In this document: piece by piece, positions 8,785-17,997 of the stretch
Layout of the letters: each line of letters starts with the position of its first letter
Position numbering within the stretch: position 1 is the stretch's first letter
Origin: Geodermatophilus obscurus DSM 43160
GTDB taxonomy: Bacteria > Actinomycetota > Actinomycetes > Mycobacteriales > Geodermatophilaceae
Direction: 5' to 3'
Assembly (NCBI RefSeq): GCF_000025345.1
Contig: NC_013757.1
Span: 1,116,001-1,180,000 of the forward strand
Length of the DNA: 64,000 nt
Position numbers and translations under genes: made by a program
Notes under the pieces: model-generated
Database searches by the model: none
Seen by the model: only the letters and a program-made list of their open reading frames with translations
Told to the model about the DNA's origin: nothing

Positions 8785-11019
8785 ATGACGGACACCTCCA
8801 ACCCCCGCCGCCGCCTCTTCCTGCCCCTGCTCAACTCGGTCCGTCACGGCACGCGCAGCCACGCGACCTGCCACTACAAGTGCGGCAACGCCTGCGACGC
8901 AGCCGTGCCCAACCGCACCGACAACCCCACGTTCGAGTCCGTCGTCCAGACGGCCCTCAGCCGGCGCGCCCTGCTCAAGGCAGCCGGCGCCGGGGCCCTG
9001 GTGGTGGCCACCGGCCCGCTGTTCCCCGAGCCGGCGGCGGCCGCGCCGGGACGCGCTGGGACGGCCCCGGACGGTGCCCTCACCTTCGAGCCGGTCGAGC
9101 AGAACTTCCTCGACGAGCTCGTCGTCCCGGCCGGTTACGGCTCCGCCGTCGTGATGCGCTGGGGCGACCCGGTGGAGGAGGGCGCGCCCGACTTCGACAT
9201 CGACGCGCAGACCGCCGAGGCGCAGGCCAGGCAGTTCGGCTACAACTGCGACTTCATCGGGTTCCTGCCGCTCGGGCGCCGGCGCGCCCTGCTCGTGGTG
9301 AACCACGAGTACACCAACGAGCAGCTGATGTTCTCCGGCGTCCCCGAGGAGGAGGCGCCGACCACCGACGAGCAGAAGCGCGTCGCCATGATGGCCCACG
9401 GCATCTCCGTGGTGCAGATTCAGCGACAGGGCGACTCGGGCGTGTGGCTGCCGACCCCCGAGCGCGACCGCAACCGGCGGATCACCGCCTCGACGCCCTT
9501 CCACGTCACCGGGCCCGCCGCGGGGTCGGAGTACCTGCGGACGACGGCAGACCCCGAGGGCCGCACCGTCCTGGGCACGCTCAACAACTGCGCCGGCGGC
9601 ATCACCCCCTGGGGCACGACGCTGCACGGCGAGGAGAACTTCAACCAGTACTTCGGGGCGTCCGCGCCGATCACGGAGGACCCGCGGGAGCCCCGTCTGG
9701 GCCGGTACAGCGTCAGCGCGGAGGACTCGGCCGGTCGTCGGTGGGAGGCCGTCGACCCGCGGTTCGACCTGGCGCAGGAGCCCAACGAGGTCAACCGCTT
9801 CGGCTGGGTCGTCGAGGTCGACCCGTACGACCCCACCTCGACCCCGCGGAAGCACACGTCGCTGGGGCGCTTCAAGCACGAGACGGCCAACGTCCGCATC
9901 GCCGAGGACGGCCGGGTCGTCGCCTACTCCGGGGACGACGAGCGGTTCGACTACATCTACAAGTTCGTGTCGAGGAAGAAGTACCGCGAGGGCGACGACC
10001 GCGCGGCGCGGGCGCACAACATGACGCTGCTCGAGGAGGGCGACCTCTACGTCGCCCACTTCAGCGGCGACTCGCCGGCCACGGAGATCGACGGCAGCGG
10101 CACCCTGCCCGGGGACGGCGAGTTCGACGGCACCGGCCGGTGGGTCCCGCTGGTGCAGGACGGCCGCTCGATGGTCCCGGGCAAGGACGTCGCCTGGGTG
10201 CTGACCTTCACCCGGCTGGCCGCCGACCGCCTCGGCAAGCAGCTCGACGCCAACGGGGACTTCCCCGACCCGGCCAACCCGGTGGTCGTCGACCCGGGGC
10301 AGGTCCCCACGAAGATGGACCGGCCGGAGGACATCCAGGTCAACCCGGTCAACCAGCGGGTGTACGCGGCCCTGACGAACAACTCGAACCGGACCGGTCA
10401 GGACGGGCGGCCCGGGGCGGACGAGGCCAACCCGGTGAGCCGGTCGTTCGCCTTCGACGCCGAGGACGGCCGTTACGAGGAGCGTCCCGGCAACCGCAAC
10501 GGCCACGTCATCGAGTGGGAGGAGACCGGCTCGATCGGGGGGGACACCTTCACGTGGCGGGTCTTCATCCTGGCCGGGAACCCGGAGGACCCCGGGACCT
10601 ACTTCGCCGGCTACGACAAGTCCCAGGTCAGCGCCATGTCCTGCCCGGACAACCTGGAGTTCGACCCGGCCGGCAACCTGTGGATCTCCACCGACGGCAC
10701 CGTGCTGTCGACCCGGAACCAGGAGGCGGGCACCGTCGGAGGCACGAACGACGGGCTCTTCGCCGTCCCGACCGAGGGAGCCGAGCGCGGGCACCTCAAG
10801 GCGTTCCTCACCGTGCCCATCGGTGCCGAGTGCAGCGGCCCGATGATCCCCCGGGACGGGCGGTCGGTGTTCGTGTCCGTCCAGCACCCGGGCGAGACCA
10901 CCGGCTCGACGAGGGACGCCCCGACGAGCACCTGGCCCGACCGGCTGCCCGAGCGGCCGTTCCCGCGGCCCAGCGTGGTGGTGGTCGCCCGCGAGGACGG
11001 CGGCCGGATCGGCAGCTGA
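8785..11019 (+). CDS. PhoX/DUF839 family secreted phosphatase-like protein
   Basis: 744 residues from the ATG at 8785, with GAGGA upstream. The twin-arginine-like SRRALLKAAGAGALV near residue 59 sits after a soluble N-terminal extension, the usual DUF839 arrangement. PhoX proteins are Ca/Fe-dependent alkaline phosphatases with a beta-propeller. Family hallmarks seen here include the NHEYTNEQ loop, NNCAGGITPWGT with the nearby GEEN, FGWVVEVDPYDP, and SCPDNLEFDPAGNLWISTDG. Enzymatic activity is inferred. It is a single gene with a strong terminator hairpin after it. Confidence 0.85.
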   Translation: MTDTSNPRRRLFLPLLNSVRHGTRSHATCHYKCGNACDAAVPNRTDNPTFESVVQTALSRRALLKAAGAGALVVATGPLFPEPAAAAPGRAGTAPDGALTFEPVEQNFLDELVVPAGYGSAVVMRWGDPVEEGAPDFDIDAQTAEAQARQFGYNCDFIGFLPLGRRRALLVVNHEYTNEQLMFSGVPEEEAPTTDEQKRVAMMAHGISVVQIQRQGDSGVWLPTPERDRNRRITASTPFHVTGPAAGSEYLRTTADPEGRTVLGTLNNCAGGITPWGTTLHGEENFNQYFGASAPITEDPREPRLGRYSVSAEDSAGRRWEAVDPRFDLAQEPNEVNRFGWVVEVDPYDPTSTPRKHTSLGRFKHETANVRIAEDGRVVAYSGDDERFDYIYKFVSRKKYREGDDRAARAHNMTLLEEGDLYVAHFSGDSPATEIDGSGTLPGDGEFDGTGRWVPLVQDGRSMVPGKDVAWVLTFTRLAADRLGKQLDANGDFPDPANPVVVDPGQVPTKMDRPEDIQVNPVNQRVYAALTNNSNRTGQDGRPGADEANPVSRSFAFDAEDGRYEERPGNRNGHVIEWEETGSIGGDTFTWRVFILAGNPEDPGTYFAGYDKSQVSAMSCPDNLEFDPAGNLWISTDGTVLSTRNQEAGTVGGTNDGLFAVPTEGAERGHLKAFLTVPIGAECSGPMIPRDGRSVFVSVQHPGETTGSTRDAPTSTWPDRLPERPFPRPSVVVVAREDGGRIGS

Positions 11020-11110
11020 CGAAGGGCCACCCTGCCCCCGCCGCTCCTCAGCGGACCCCCACTGCTCGCGAGCTCGGGGTGGTGCCCTGGACGGGCCCCT
11101 GCAGTACGGC

Positions 11111-11149
11111 CGACGGCGCCGGACCCCGTGCAGGGGTCCGGCGCCGTCG
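11111..11149 (+). terminator. Strong 17-bp terminator hairpin after the PhoX-family gene
   Basis: Arms 11111-11127 and 11133-11149 are perfectly complementary over 17 bases around a five-base GTGCA loop. The inner arm sequences are GGCGCCGGACCCC and its complement. There is no T-tract. It ends the PhoX transcript and isolates the LuxR-type regulator downstream. The preceding segment 11020-11105 carries another GAAGGGCC-type palindrome. Confidence 0.75.
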
Positions 11150-11234
11150 CGCACGTCGGGCCCGACGGGGTCCCGCGGCCACCTCCCGACGCCTAGGATC
11201 CGCTGCCTGGCGCGCGCCGAGGAGGTCGTCGCCC

Positions 11235-14135
11235 ATGATGGGTGGCCCGTTCTCCGCCGACGTCCCCCTCGTCGGCCGCGACGACGAGCTGTGCCGGCTG
11301 GACGCCGTCCTGACCCGGGTGCTCGGCGGGGACGCGCACGTCCTGGTGGTCTCCGGGCAGGCGGGGGTCGGCAAGACCCGCCTGGCACGCGAGGCGCTCA
11401 CCCGGGCCCGGTCCCGCGGCTTCCGCACGCTGACCGGCCTGGCCGGCCCCCTCCAGCGGGACCTGTCCCATGCGCCGCTGGTCGAGGCGCTGCGCCCCCT
11501 GGTGCGGCCGGATCCCCCTCGGAGCGCCCCGGTCCAGGACCTGTCCGACCTCGGCTGGCTGTTCGGGGACGCGTCCCGGCCGCCGACCCCGGCGCTCGGC
11601 GACCCGGGCCTGGAGCGGACCCGGCTGTTCGAGGCTGTGTGCCGGCTGCTCGAACGCACCGTGGCGCGACAGCCGGTGGCCCTGCTCGTCGACGACGTCC
11701 AGTGGGCCGACCGCGGCTCGCTGGCCCTGCTCCACCACCTCGTCCGCGGCCTGGCCGGGCGGCGGTTCCTGCTGCTGCTCACCCACCGCCCCGCGGAGAA
11801 CGAGCCGGCACTCACCGAACTGCTCACCGGGCTGCAGCGTGCGGGCGTGGTCACCGAGCTGCGTCTCGGGGGCCTGCCCGCGCGTGACGTCGAGCGGCTG
11901 GCGCAGGCCCTGCTGGCCGGTGAGCCCCCGCCGGCGCTGACCGAGGTGCTGGCCGCACGAGCCGGTGGCGTGCCCCTGTTCGTCGCCGCCCTCGTCGGCT
12001 TCCTGCAGGACAGCGGCACGCTGACCCGTCCCGACGGACGGTGGGTGCTCGCGGCTCAGCTCCCGGAGGCCGTGCCGGCGGTGGTGAGCGGGCTGCTCCG
12101 CAGCCAGGTCGAGCGGCTACCAGCCGAGGCGCGCGCCGTGCTCGACCTGCTCGCCGTGTGCGGCGGTCAGGCACCCCATCCGCTCCTCGAGGCGCTGACG
12201 CCCGGCGACCCGCTGATGGCCGGGCTGGCCGCCCTGCGCGGAGCCGGACTGCTCGCCGAGGAGGTGGCCGGCGGTGAGGTGCGCTACCGCGTCGTCCACC
12301 CGCTGCTCGCGGAGGTCGCCTACGACCTGCTGCCGCTGGTCACCCGCCTGAGGCGACACGCGGAGGTCGCCCGTGCCGTGGAGGCGCGGCTGCCCGGCCG
12401 GTGGGGACTGCTGGCCCCGCACGTGCGGCGCGCCGGCGACGAGCTCGACCCCCGGCACGCCCTCGACCTGCTCCTGACCGCCACGGACGACGCCCTGTCC
12501 CGGCACGCGGGGGACGAGGCGCTGGCCGACGCCCGGGCGGCCCGCGACCTCGCCACCCGCCTCGGCAGGCACGACCTCCTCCCCGGCCTGGCCGACCGGC
12601 TCGCCGAGGCCTGCCAGCGGGCCGGCCAGCGGGAGGAGGCGGTCACGGCCTGGCTCGACGCCGCCCGGTGGCAGCCGGCAGGCGGCGAGCGCGCCGACCG
12701 GCTGCACCGCGCCGCCGTCCTCGAGCTGCAGGCGGGGCGGGGGCAGGAGTGCCTGCGCTGGCTGGCAGCGGCCGAGGCCGAGCTGGCCGCGGTCGCCCCC
12801 TCGCCGTTCCACGTCCCCGTGGCCTGGTCTCGGCTGCAGGTCGCGGCCCGGTCCCAGGGGCCCGCCGAGGCGGAGGCGGCCATCGCCGACCTGGACCGGC
12901 TGGCCGACCGGCTCGGCTCCGCACGGGCACGGGCCGCCGTCCTCTACGGCCGCTGCCACACCGCCTTCACCGCGGGCCGCTACGAGGAGGCCCGGGCGCA
13001 CCTCGCCGCGCTGCTCGACACCGCGGCGGAGCTGGACGACCCGCTGCTGGGCGAGCGCGCCCGGCGTCCCGGGTTCGTCCTCGAGCTGGCCCGGGGGGAC
13101 CTGGGCGCCGCGCGGGCCCTGTCCGAGGAGGGACTGCGGCTGGTCCAGCGGATCGGGGTGCCGGCCCTGGAGCTGGCACACCGGGTCGACCTGGGCATGG
13201 CCGACTTCTTCGCCGGCGACTGGAACCGGGCCCTGCGCCGCTGCGGGGAGGTGCTCGACCTCGGGCAGCGGTTCGGGCTGCCGCGGGGGACGGCGGTGGG
13301 CATGGCGCTGCGCGCACTGGTGGCGGTGCGCCAGGGGCGGCTGGAGGAGGCCCGCGCGTGCGCCGGCGCGGCACGGGCGGCGTCCGACGCCTCCGCGCTC
13401 CCCGACCGCCACGTCCTCGGCCCGGTCGAGGCGGTCACGGCCGCCGTCGCGCTGGCCGAGGACGACCCGGCGACCGCCGCCGCGACCGCGGCGCGCGCCG
13501 TGCGGCGGCGCACGACGCTGCCCGCGTTCACCCTGGCGGTGGCTGCCGACGCGCAGCTCGTCGCGGGGAACCGGGAGGGTGCGGCCGCGGCCGCCACCGC
13601 CCTGGACGACCTCGGCCCCGGAGCGCCCTACCCGGCGGCCCTGGCCGCCGTCGTGCGCGGCCGGCTGGCGCGCGACCCCGACCGGCTCGCCCGGGCCGCC
13701 GCGGACCTGGCGCGGCTCGGGTTCCGGTACGAGGCCGCGGTGGCCGACGTGGACGCCGCCGAGGTGGCGGACGTCCGGGCCGACGCGGACGACCGGCTCG
13801 CTGCCGCGCTCTGCACGCTCGACGAGCTCGGCGCGCGCCCGCAGGCCGACCGCGCCCGGCGGTTGCTGCGCCGGCAGGGCCGTCGCGTGCCGGCTCCTCC
13901 GCGGGCACGCGGTCGCGGCCCGCTGAGCCGCCGCGAGGAGGACGTCGTCCGGCTGGTCGCCCGCGGCCTGTCCAACGCCGAGGTCGCCCGGCGCCTCTAC
14001 CTCAGCCCCCGCACGGTCACCACGCACCTGCAGCACGTCTACGCGCGGCTGCAGCTGGGGTCGCGTGCGGCGCTGGTGCGCTACGTGCTCGAGGAGCTGC
14101 CGCCGGACGCGTATCCCGGGCCCGCGGATACGTAG
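11235..14135 (+). CDS. Large ATP-binding LuxR family (LAL-type) transcriptional regulator
   Basis: 966 residues. The ATG at 11235 (a second ATG follows directly) has GGAGG about nine bases upstream. The N-terminal AAA/STAND ATPase has Walker A GQAGVGKT at residues 41-48 and Walker B LLVDDVQWAD. A long helical region of TPR-like repeats, very rich in Ala/Arg, follows. The C-terminal LuxR helix-turn-helix (LSRREEDVVRLVARGLSN, then RTVTTHLQHVYARL) lies near residues 895-950. Such LAL proteins activate neighbouring pathway operons. Here the likely target is the PEP-utilising enzyme/methyltransferase pair 67 bases downstream. A 7-base palindrome overlaps its stop codon. Confidence 0.88.
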   Translation: MMGGPFSADVPLVGRDDELCRLDAVLTRVLGGDAHVLVVSGQAGVGKTRLAREALTRARSRGFRTLTGLAGPLQRDLSHAPLVEALRPLVRPDPPRSAPVQDLSDLGWLFGDASRPPTPALGDPGLERTRLFEAVCRLLERTVARQPVALLVDDVQWADRGSLALLHHLVRGLAGRRFLLLLTHRPAENEPALTELLTGLQRAGVVTELRLGGLPARDVERLAQALLAGEPPPALTEVLAARAGGVPLFVAALVGFLQDSGTLTRPDGRWVLAAQLPEAVPAVVSGLLRSQVERLPAEARAVLDLLAVCGGQAPHPLLEALTPGDPLMAGLAALRGAGLLAEEVAGGEVRYRVVHPLLAEVAYDLLPLVTRLRRHAEVARAVEARLPGRWGLLAPHVRRAGDELDPRHALDLLLTATDDALSRHAGDEALADARAARDLATRLGRHDLLPGLADRLAEACQRAGQREEAVTAWLDAARWQPAGGERADRLHRAAVLELQAGRGQECLRWLAAAEAELAAVAPSPFHVPVAWSRLQVAARSQGPAEAEAAIADLDRLADRLGSARARAAVLYGRCHTAFTAGRYEEARAHLAALLDTAAELDDPLLGERARRPGFVLELARGDLGAARALSEEGLRLVQRIGVPALELAHRVDLGMADFFAGDWNRALRRCGEVLDLGQRFGLPRGTAVGMALRALVAVRQGRLEEARACAGAARAASDASALPDRHVLGPVEAVTAAVALAEDDPATAAATAARAVRRRTTLPAFTLAVAADAQLVAGNREGAAAAATALDDLGPGAPYPAALAAVVRGRLARDPDRLARAAADLARLGFRYEAAVADVDAAEVADVRADADDRLAAALCTLDELGARPQADRARRLLRRQGRRVPAPPRARGRGPLSRREEDVVRLVARGLSNAEVARRLYLSPRTVTTHLQHVYARLQLGSRAALVRYVLEELPPDAYPGPADT
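14111..14133. promoter_or_regulatory. Palindrome at the LuxR-regulator stop, candidate operator
   Basis: CGTATCC (14111-14117) and GGATACG (14127-14133) form a perfect inverted repeat with a nine-base GC spacer. It lies 70-90 bases before the start of the PEP-utilising enzyme and overlaps the regulator stop codon. Half-sites of seven bases spaced like this fit binding of a dimeric LuxR-type domain. A weak intrinsic terminator is an alternative. Confidence 0.45.
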
Positions 14136-14202
14136 ATCGACGGATGCCGCGCGGGCTGCGTACCGGACGACGCTCAGAACACCACGAACGGAGGCGTCCA
14201 CC

Positions 14203-16710
14203 ATGTCCGTCCAGCTGTCCGACCCGGCCACGGCCACGCCGGCCGTCGTCCCCCTCGACGCGGCCACCGACCCCGCCCGCGCCGGCCACAAGGCCGCCAA
14301 CCTCGCCGTCCTGCGCCGGGCCGGCCTCCCCGTTCCCGACGGGGTCGTCGTCACGGCGCGCGCCCCCGTGCCGGACGCCACCGGCTCCGACGTCCCCGAC
14401 GCTCTGCTCGCGGACCTGCTCGCCGCGGTCCGCGACTGGGGGGACGTGCCGCTCGCGGTCCGCTCGTCGGGCACCGGGGAGGACTCGCCGCAGTCGTCCT
14501 TCGCCGGCCTGTACACGACCGTGCTCGACGTACGCGGAACGGCCGCACTGCGCGACGCGGTGGCCCGCTGCTGGGCCTCGGCCGCCGCCTCCCGGGTGAC
14601 CGCCTACGCCGGACCCGGCGCGGCCCCGGCCATCGCGGTGCTGGTGCAGCCGATGGTCCCGGCCACAGCCGCCGGCGTCGCCTTCACCGCCGACCCGGTG
14701 ACCGGCGACCGCGAGGTCGTCGTCATCGACGCCGCCCGCGGCGTGGGGGAGCGGCTGGTCTCCGGCGCGGTGACGCCGGAACGCTGGGAGGTCCGCGGCG
14801 GACCCCGACGGCGCTCCGCGGACGACGACGCGGTGATCGTGGCCGCCACCGCGGCTGCCGTGGCCGATCTCGCCCGCCGCGCCGAGCAGGTGCTGGGCCG
14901 GCCGCAGGACGTCGAGTGGGCGGCGACCGCCGACGGTGAGGTCCTCGTCCTGCAGTCGCGCCCCATCACCACCCTCGCGGGCCGCACCGCGACGCCGGTG
15001 CCCGTCCCGGTCGAGCCCCCGGAGGGGTCCTGGGCGCGGGAGTACAGCCACGCGCCGCTGCCCTGGACCCCGTTCACCCGCGTGGTGTTCGAGCCGCGCA
15101 ACCGCGCGCTCGAGCAGATGTGCACGGAGCTGGGGCTGCTGTTCCAGCGGGTCGACTTCCGCGACATCGGCGGCTGGGAGTACCTGCGGATCGTCCCGCT
15201 CGGCGGCAAGGAGCCCCCGCCCCTGCCGGCCTGGGCCGTGCCGCTGGCGGTGCGGGTGGTGCCCGCGCTCCGCCGGCGGATCCGCAGCGGCGCCGCGGCC
15301 GTGCGCAGCGACGTCCCGGGCCGGCTGCTGGAGCGGTGGGAGGCGGAGTGGCGGCCGGACCTCGACGCCCGCATCGCCGCGCAGCGCGACGTCGACCTCA
15401 CGGCCCTCGACGACAGCGGGCTGCTCGCCTCCGCACGGGCCGCGCTCGAGCTGACCGAGAGGGGGCAGACGGCCCACTTCCGGCTGCACGGGGCGATCGC
15501 CATGGTGCTCGGCGAGCTGGCCGCCGTCAGCCGCGAGCTCCTCGGCTGGGACGACGCGCGGGTGTTCGACCTGCTCGCCGGCACCTCGCGGACGTCGACC
15601 GCCCCGGCGCGGGCGCTGGCCGGCCTCGCCGACCTGGTCCGGGAGCGGCCCGGGGTACGCCGGCTGGTCGAGGACGGCGCGCCCGTGGAGCGGGTGCTCG
15701 CCGCCGACGCCACCGTGGCGGAGGCCTTCGGTCGCTACCTGCACGAGTACGGCTGCCGGGTGCTGCGCTACGAGATCGCCGAGCCGGCACTGGAGGAGCA
15801 GCCGGGCCTGGTCCTGACGCTGCTCCGCGACCAGCTGTCCACCGGCTACGACCCCGACGCGTCCGAGGCGACCCTGCGCGCCCGGCGGGAGGCCACCCGT
15901 GCGGCCGCGGAAGCGGTGCTGGCCGGGCGCGGTACCGCCGACCGCGAGCGGTTCACCCGCGCGCTCGAGCGCGCGCTGCGGGCCTACCCGGTCCGCGAGG
16001 ACAACGAGGTGTCGACGATCAGCGCACCCTTCGCGCTGCTCCGCCGGGCCGCGCGGGAGGTCGGGCGGCGGCTGGCCGACCGCGGCCTGCTGGCCGACGC
16101 CGACGACGCCTTCCTGCTCGAGCCCGAGGAGCTGCTGGCCGCCCTGCGGGACGGCGCGGACCGCCGGGAGCTGGCCGACCGCCGGGCGGGGGAGCGGGCG
16201 TGGGTGCTCGCCCACCCGGGGCCGGCGAGCTACGGCCCGCCCCCGGCCCCGCCCCCGCCGCTGGCCGCGCTGCCGGCCGAGGCCCGGCTGTCCAACGGGG
16301 CCTTCCTGTGGGCGGTGGAGCAGATACTCGGCCCGGAGGCCGCCCCGGACCGCACCTCGCCGACCGGCCGGGCGGCGTCCGCCGACGGCGTCCTGCTCAC
16401 CGGCATCCCGGCGTCCGCGGGCTCTTACACCGGCCCGGTCCGGGTCGTCCGCTCCGAGGCGGAGTTCTCCCGGGTGCAGCCCGGCGACGTGCTGGTCTGC
16501 CCGGTCACCTCACCGGTCTGGTCGGTGCTCTTCCCCAGCATCGGCGCGCTGGTGACCGACGCCGGCGGGGCGCTGTCCCACCCGGCGATCATCGCCCGCG
16601 AGTACGGCCTGCCGGCCGTCGTCGCCACCGTCGAGGGGACCACCCGGCTGCACGACGACCAGCTCGTCACGGTCGACGGCACCACCGGCACCGTGCGGGC
16701 CGTCCGGTGA
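14203..16710 (+). CDS. PEP-utilising phosphotransferase (rifampin phosphotransferase/PEP synthase-like)
   Basis: 835 residues from an ATG with CGGAGG upstream. The N-terminal third is a pyruvate-phosphate-dikinase-type ATP-grasp domain (HKAANLAVLRRAGLPVPDG, RSSGTGEDSPQSSFAGLY, VLQSRPITTL). A long central linker region follows, and the C-terminus is a swivelling phosphohistidine domain with TDAGGALSHPAIIAREYGLP, the probable phospho-His being residue 793. The order ATP domain-linker-His domain, with no PEP-binding barrel after it, matches rifampin-phosphotransferase-like enzymes rather than PEP synthase. The acceptor is unknown. The gene is coupled to a methyltransferase and follows a LAL regulator. 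Confidence 0.75.
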   Translation: MSVQLSDPATATPAVVPLDAATDPARAGHKAANLAVLRRAGLPVPDGVVVTARAPVPDATGSDVPDALLADLLAAVRDWGDVPLAVRSSGTGEDSPQSSFAGLYTTVLDVRGTAALRDAVARCWASAAASRVTAYAGPGAAPAIAVLVQPMVPATAAGVAFTADPVTGDREVVVIDAARGVGERLVSGAVTPERWEVRGGPRRRSADDDAVIVAATAAAVADLARRAEQVLGRPQDVEWAATADGEVLVLQSRPITTLAGRTATPVPVPVEPPEGSWAREYSHAPLPWTPFTRVVFEPRNRALEQMCTELGLLFQRVDFRDIGGWEYLRIVPLGGKEPPPLPAWAVPLAVRVVPALRRRIRSGAAAVRSDVPGRLLERWEAEWRPDLDARIAAQRDVDLTALDDSGLLASARAALELTERGQTAHFRLHGAIAMVLGELAAVSRELLGWDDARVFDLLAGTSRTSTAPARALAGLADLVRERPGVRRLVEDGAPVERVLAADATVAEAFGRYLHEYGCRVLRYEIAEPALEEQPGLVLTLLRDQLSTGYDPDASEATLRARREATRAAAEAVLAGRGTADRERFTRALERALRAYPVREDNEVSTISAPFALLRRAAREVGRRLADRGLLADADDAFLLEPEELLAALRDGADRRELADRRAGERAWVLAHPGPASYGPPPAPPPPLAALPAEARLSNGAFLWAVEQILGPEAAPDRTSPTGRAASADGVLLTGIPASAGSYTGPVRVVRSEAEFSRVQPGDVLVCPVTSPVWSVLFPSIGALVTDAGGALSHPAIIAREYGLPAVVATVEGTTRLHDDQLVTVDGTTGTVRAVR

Positions 16711-17663
16711 CCGCCGCACCCCCCGCCGACCGGATAGTCGAGCTGGGGCACGTGGTCGAGGCGGCGGCCGCGCTCCGGACGGCCGTCCGGCTCGGGCTCC
16801 TCGAGCAGCTCGGGCGGGGACCGGCAACGGCCGACGAGGTGGCGGTCCGGTGCGGGACGGCGCCCGGCGCCACCGGACTCCTGCTGGAGGCGCTGGAGGC
16901 GCTCGGCGTCCTCCGGCGGGACGACGGCCGGTACGCGGTCACGGTGATGACGCGCTGGGTGGGCACGCTGGAGGCCGGCTGGGCCCGGTTGGACGACGTC
17001 GTCCGGACCGACCGGCCGATCGTGGCCGCGGACACCCCCGCGGGGGCGGCGGAGCTCTACCCCGAGGTCGTGCCGTTCCTCACCCGGCTGTTCGCGCCCG
17101 CGGCTCGCCAGGCGGCCGAGCGACTGGCACCGGTGGACGGCGAGGTGCTCGACGTCGGTGCAGGAGCTGCTCCGTGGAGCCTCGCGCTGGCTGCCGCGGA
17201 CCCGCGGGCCCGCATCACCGCGCTGGACCTGCCCGACGTGCTGCCGGTGACCCGGCGGGCGGTGTCGCAGGCCGGCATGGACGACCGGTTCCGGCTGGTG
17301 CCGGGCGACGTCTTCACCGCCGACCTCCCCGAGGAGGCGTACGGCCTGGTGCTGCTGGCCAATGTCTGCCACCTCTTCGACGCCGACACCAACCGGGCGC
17401 TGCTGCGGCGCCTGCGGCGGGTGCTCCGGCCCGGGGGGACGCTGGCCGTCGTCGACGCGCTGCCCTCGGAGGACCCCGACGAGCGCCGGCTGCTCGCCCT
17501 GTACGCGCTCGGGCTGCGGCTGCGCACGGTGGCCGGTGCGGTGTACCCCCTGGCGTCCTACTCCGCGTGGACGGAGGAGGCGGGCCTCGGGCCGGTCGAC
17601 GCGGTCCCGCTGTCCCGGACCCCGCCGCTCGCCCTGCTCACCTGCACCGCGCCGGCGACGTAG
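16707..17663 (+). CDS. SAM-dependent O-methyltransferase-type protein with N-terminal dimerisation domain
   Basis: 318 residues from the GTG of a GTGA overlap, so translation is coupled to the PEP-utilising enzyme. The N-terminal 95 residues form a winged-helix dimerisation domain (AAALRTAVRLGLLEQLG, LGVLRRDDGRYAVT). The catalytic domain has the SAM motif EVLDVGAGAAPWSLAL, the acidic loop ALDLPDVLP, and LRRVLRPGGTLAVVDALP. This architecture is typical of small-molecule O-methyltransferases in secondary metabolism. With its neighbours it may modify or inactivate the same compound. Confidence 0.82.
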   Translation: MTAAPPADRIVELGHVVEAAAALRTAVRLGLLEQLGRGPATADEVAVRCGTAPGATGLLLEALEALGVLRRDDGRYAVTVMTRWVGTLEAGWARLDDVVRTDRPIVAADTPAGAAELYPEVVPFLTRLFAPAARQAAERLAPVDGEVLDVGAGAAPWSLALAAADPRARITALDLPDVLPVTRRAVSQAGMDDRFRLVPGDVFTADLPEEAYGLVLLANVCHLFDADTNRALLRRLRRVLRPGGTLAVVDALPSEDPDERRLLALYALGLRLRTVAGAVYPLASYSAWTEEAGLGPVDAVPLSRTPPLALLTCTAPAT

Positions 17664-17678
17664 GCCTGCCCGACGCGC

Positions 17679-17981
17679 TCAGCCCGGGAACAGCGCGTCG
17701 ATCCGGCGAGCGAGCTCCAGGTCCAGCTCGGTGACCCCGCCCGCCGAGTGGGTGACCAGCGTCAGGTGCAGCGTGCGCCAGCGCAGGTCGACGTCGGGGT
17801 GGTGGTCCAGCTGCTCGGCGACGAACGCCATCCGCACCAGCGCGGCGACGGCGTCCGGGAAGTCGGGCAGCTCGACGCTGCGGCGGATGCCCTCCCCGTC
17901 CCCGGACCACAGCGGCAGCCCGGACAGGGCGGCGGCGAGCTCGTCGGGGGGCAGGCGCGGTGGTCGGGGCACGGCGGTCAT
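17679..17981 (-). CDS. 4a-hydroxytetrahydrobiopterin (pterin carbinolamine) dehydratase
   Basis: 100 residues. DHHPDVDLRWRTLHLTLVTH contains the family active-site histidines and is followed by SAGGVTELDLELA. The enzyme recycles carbinolamine-form pterin cofactors, and bacterial members may also serve in molybdopterin metabolism. No aromatic amino acid hydroxylase is adjacent. It lies 16 bases downstream of cysH on the same strand and may be the last cistron of the sulfur cluster transcript. Confidence 0.88.
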   Translation of the reverse strand: MTAVPRPPRLPPDELAAALSGLPLWSGDGEGIRRSVELPDFPDAVAALVRMAFVAEQLDHHPDVDLRWRTLHLTLVTHSAGGVTELDLELARRIDALFPG

Positions 17982-17997
17982 CCTGCCGCCGCGGACC

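Noticed and set aside
8880-11234. Upstream extension of the LuxR regulator frame to 8880
   Set aside because: This part overlaps the PhoX gene in another frame and is Arg-rich with no family character. The regulator starts at 11235 with its own ribosome site.
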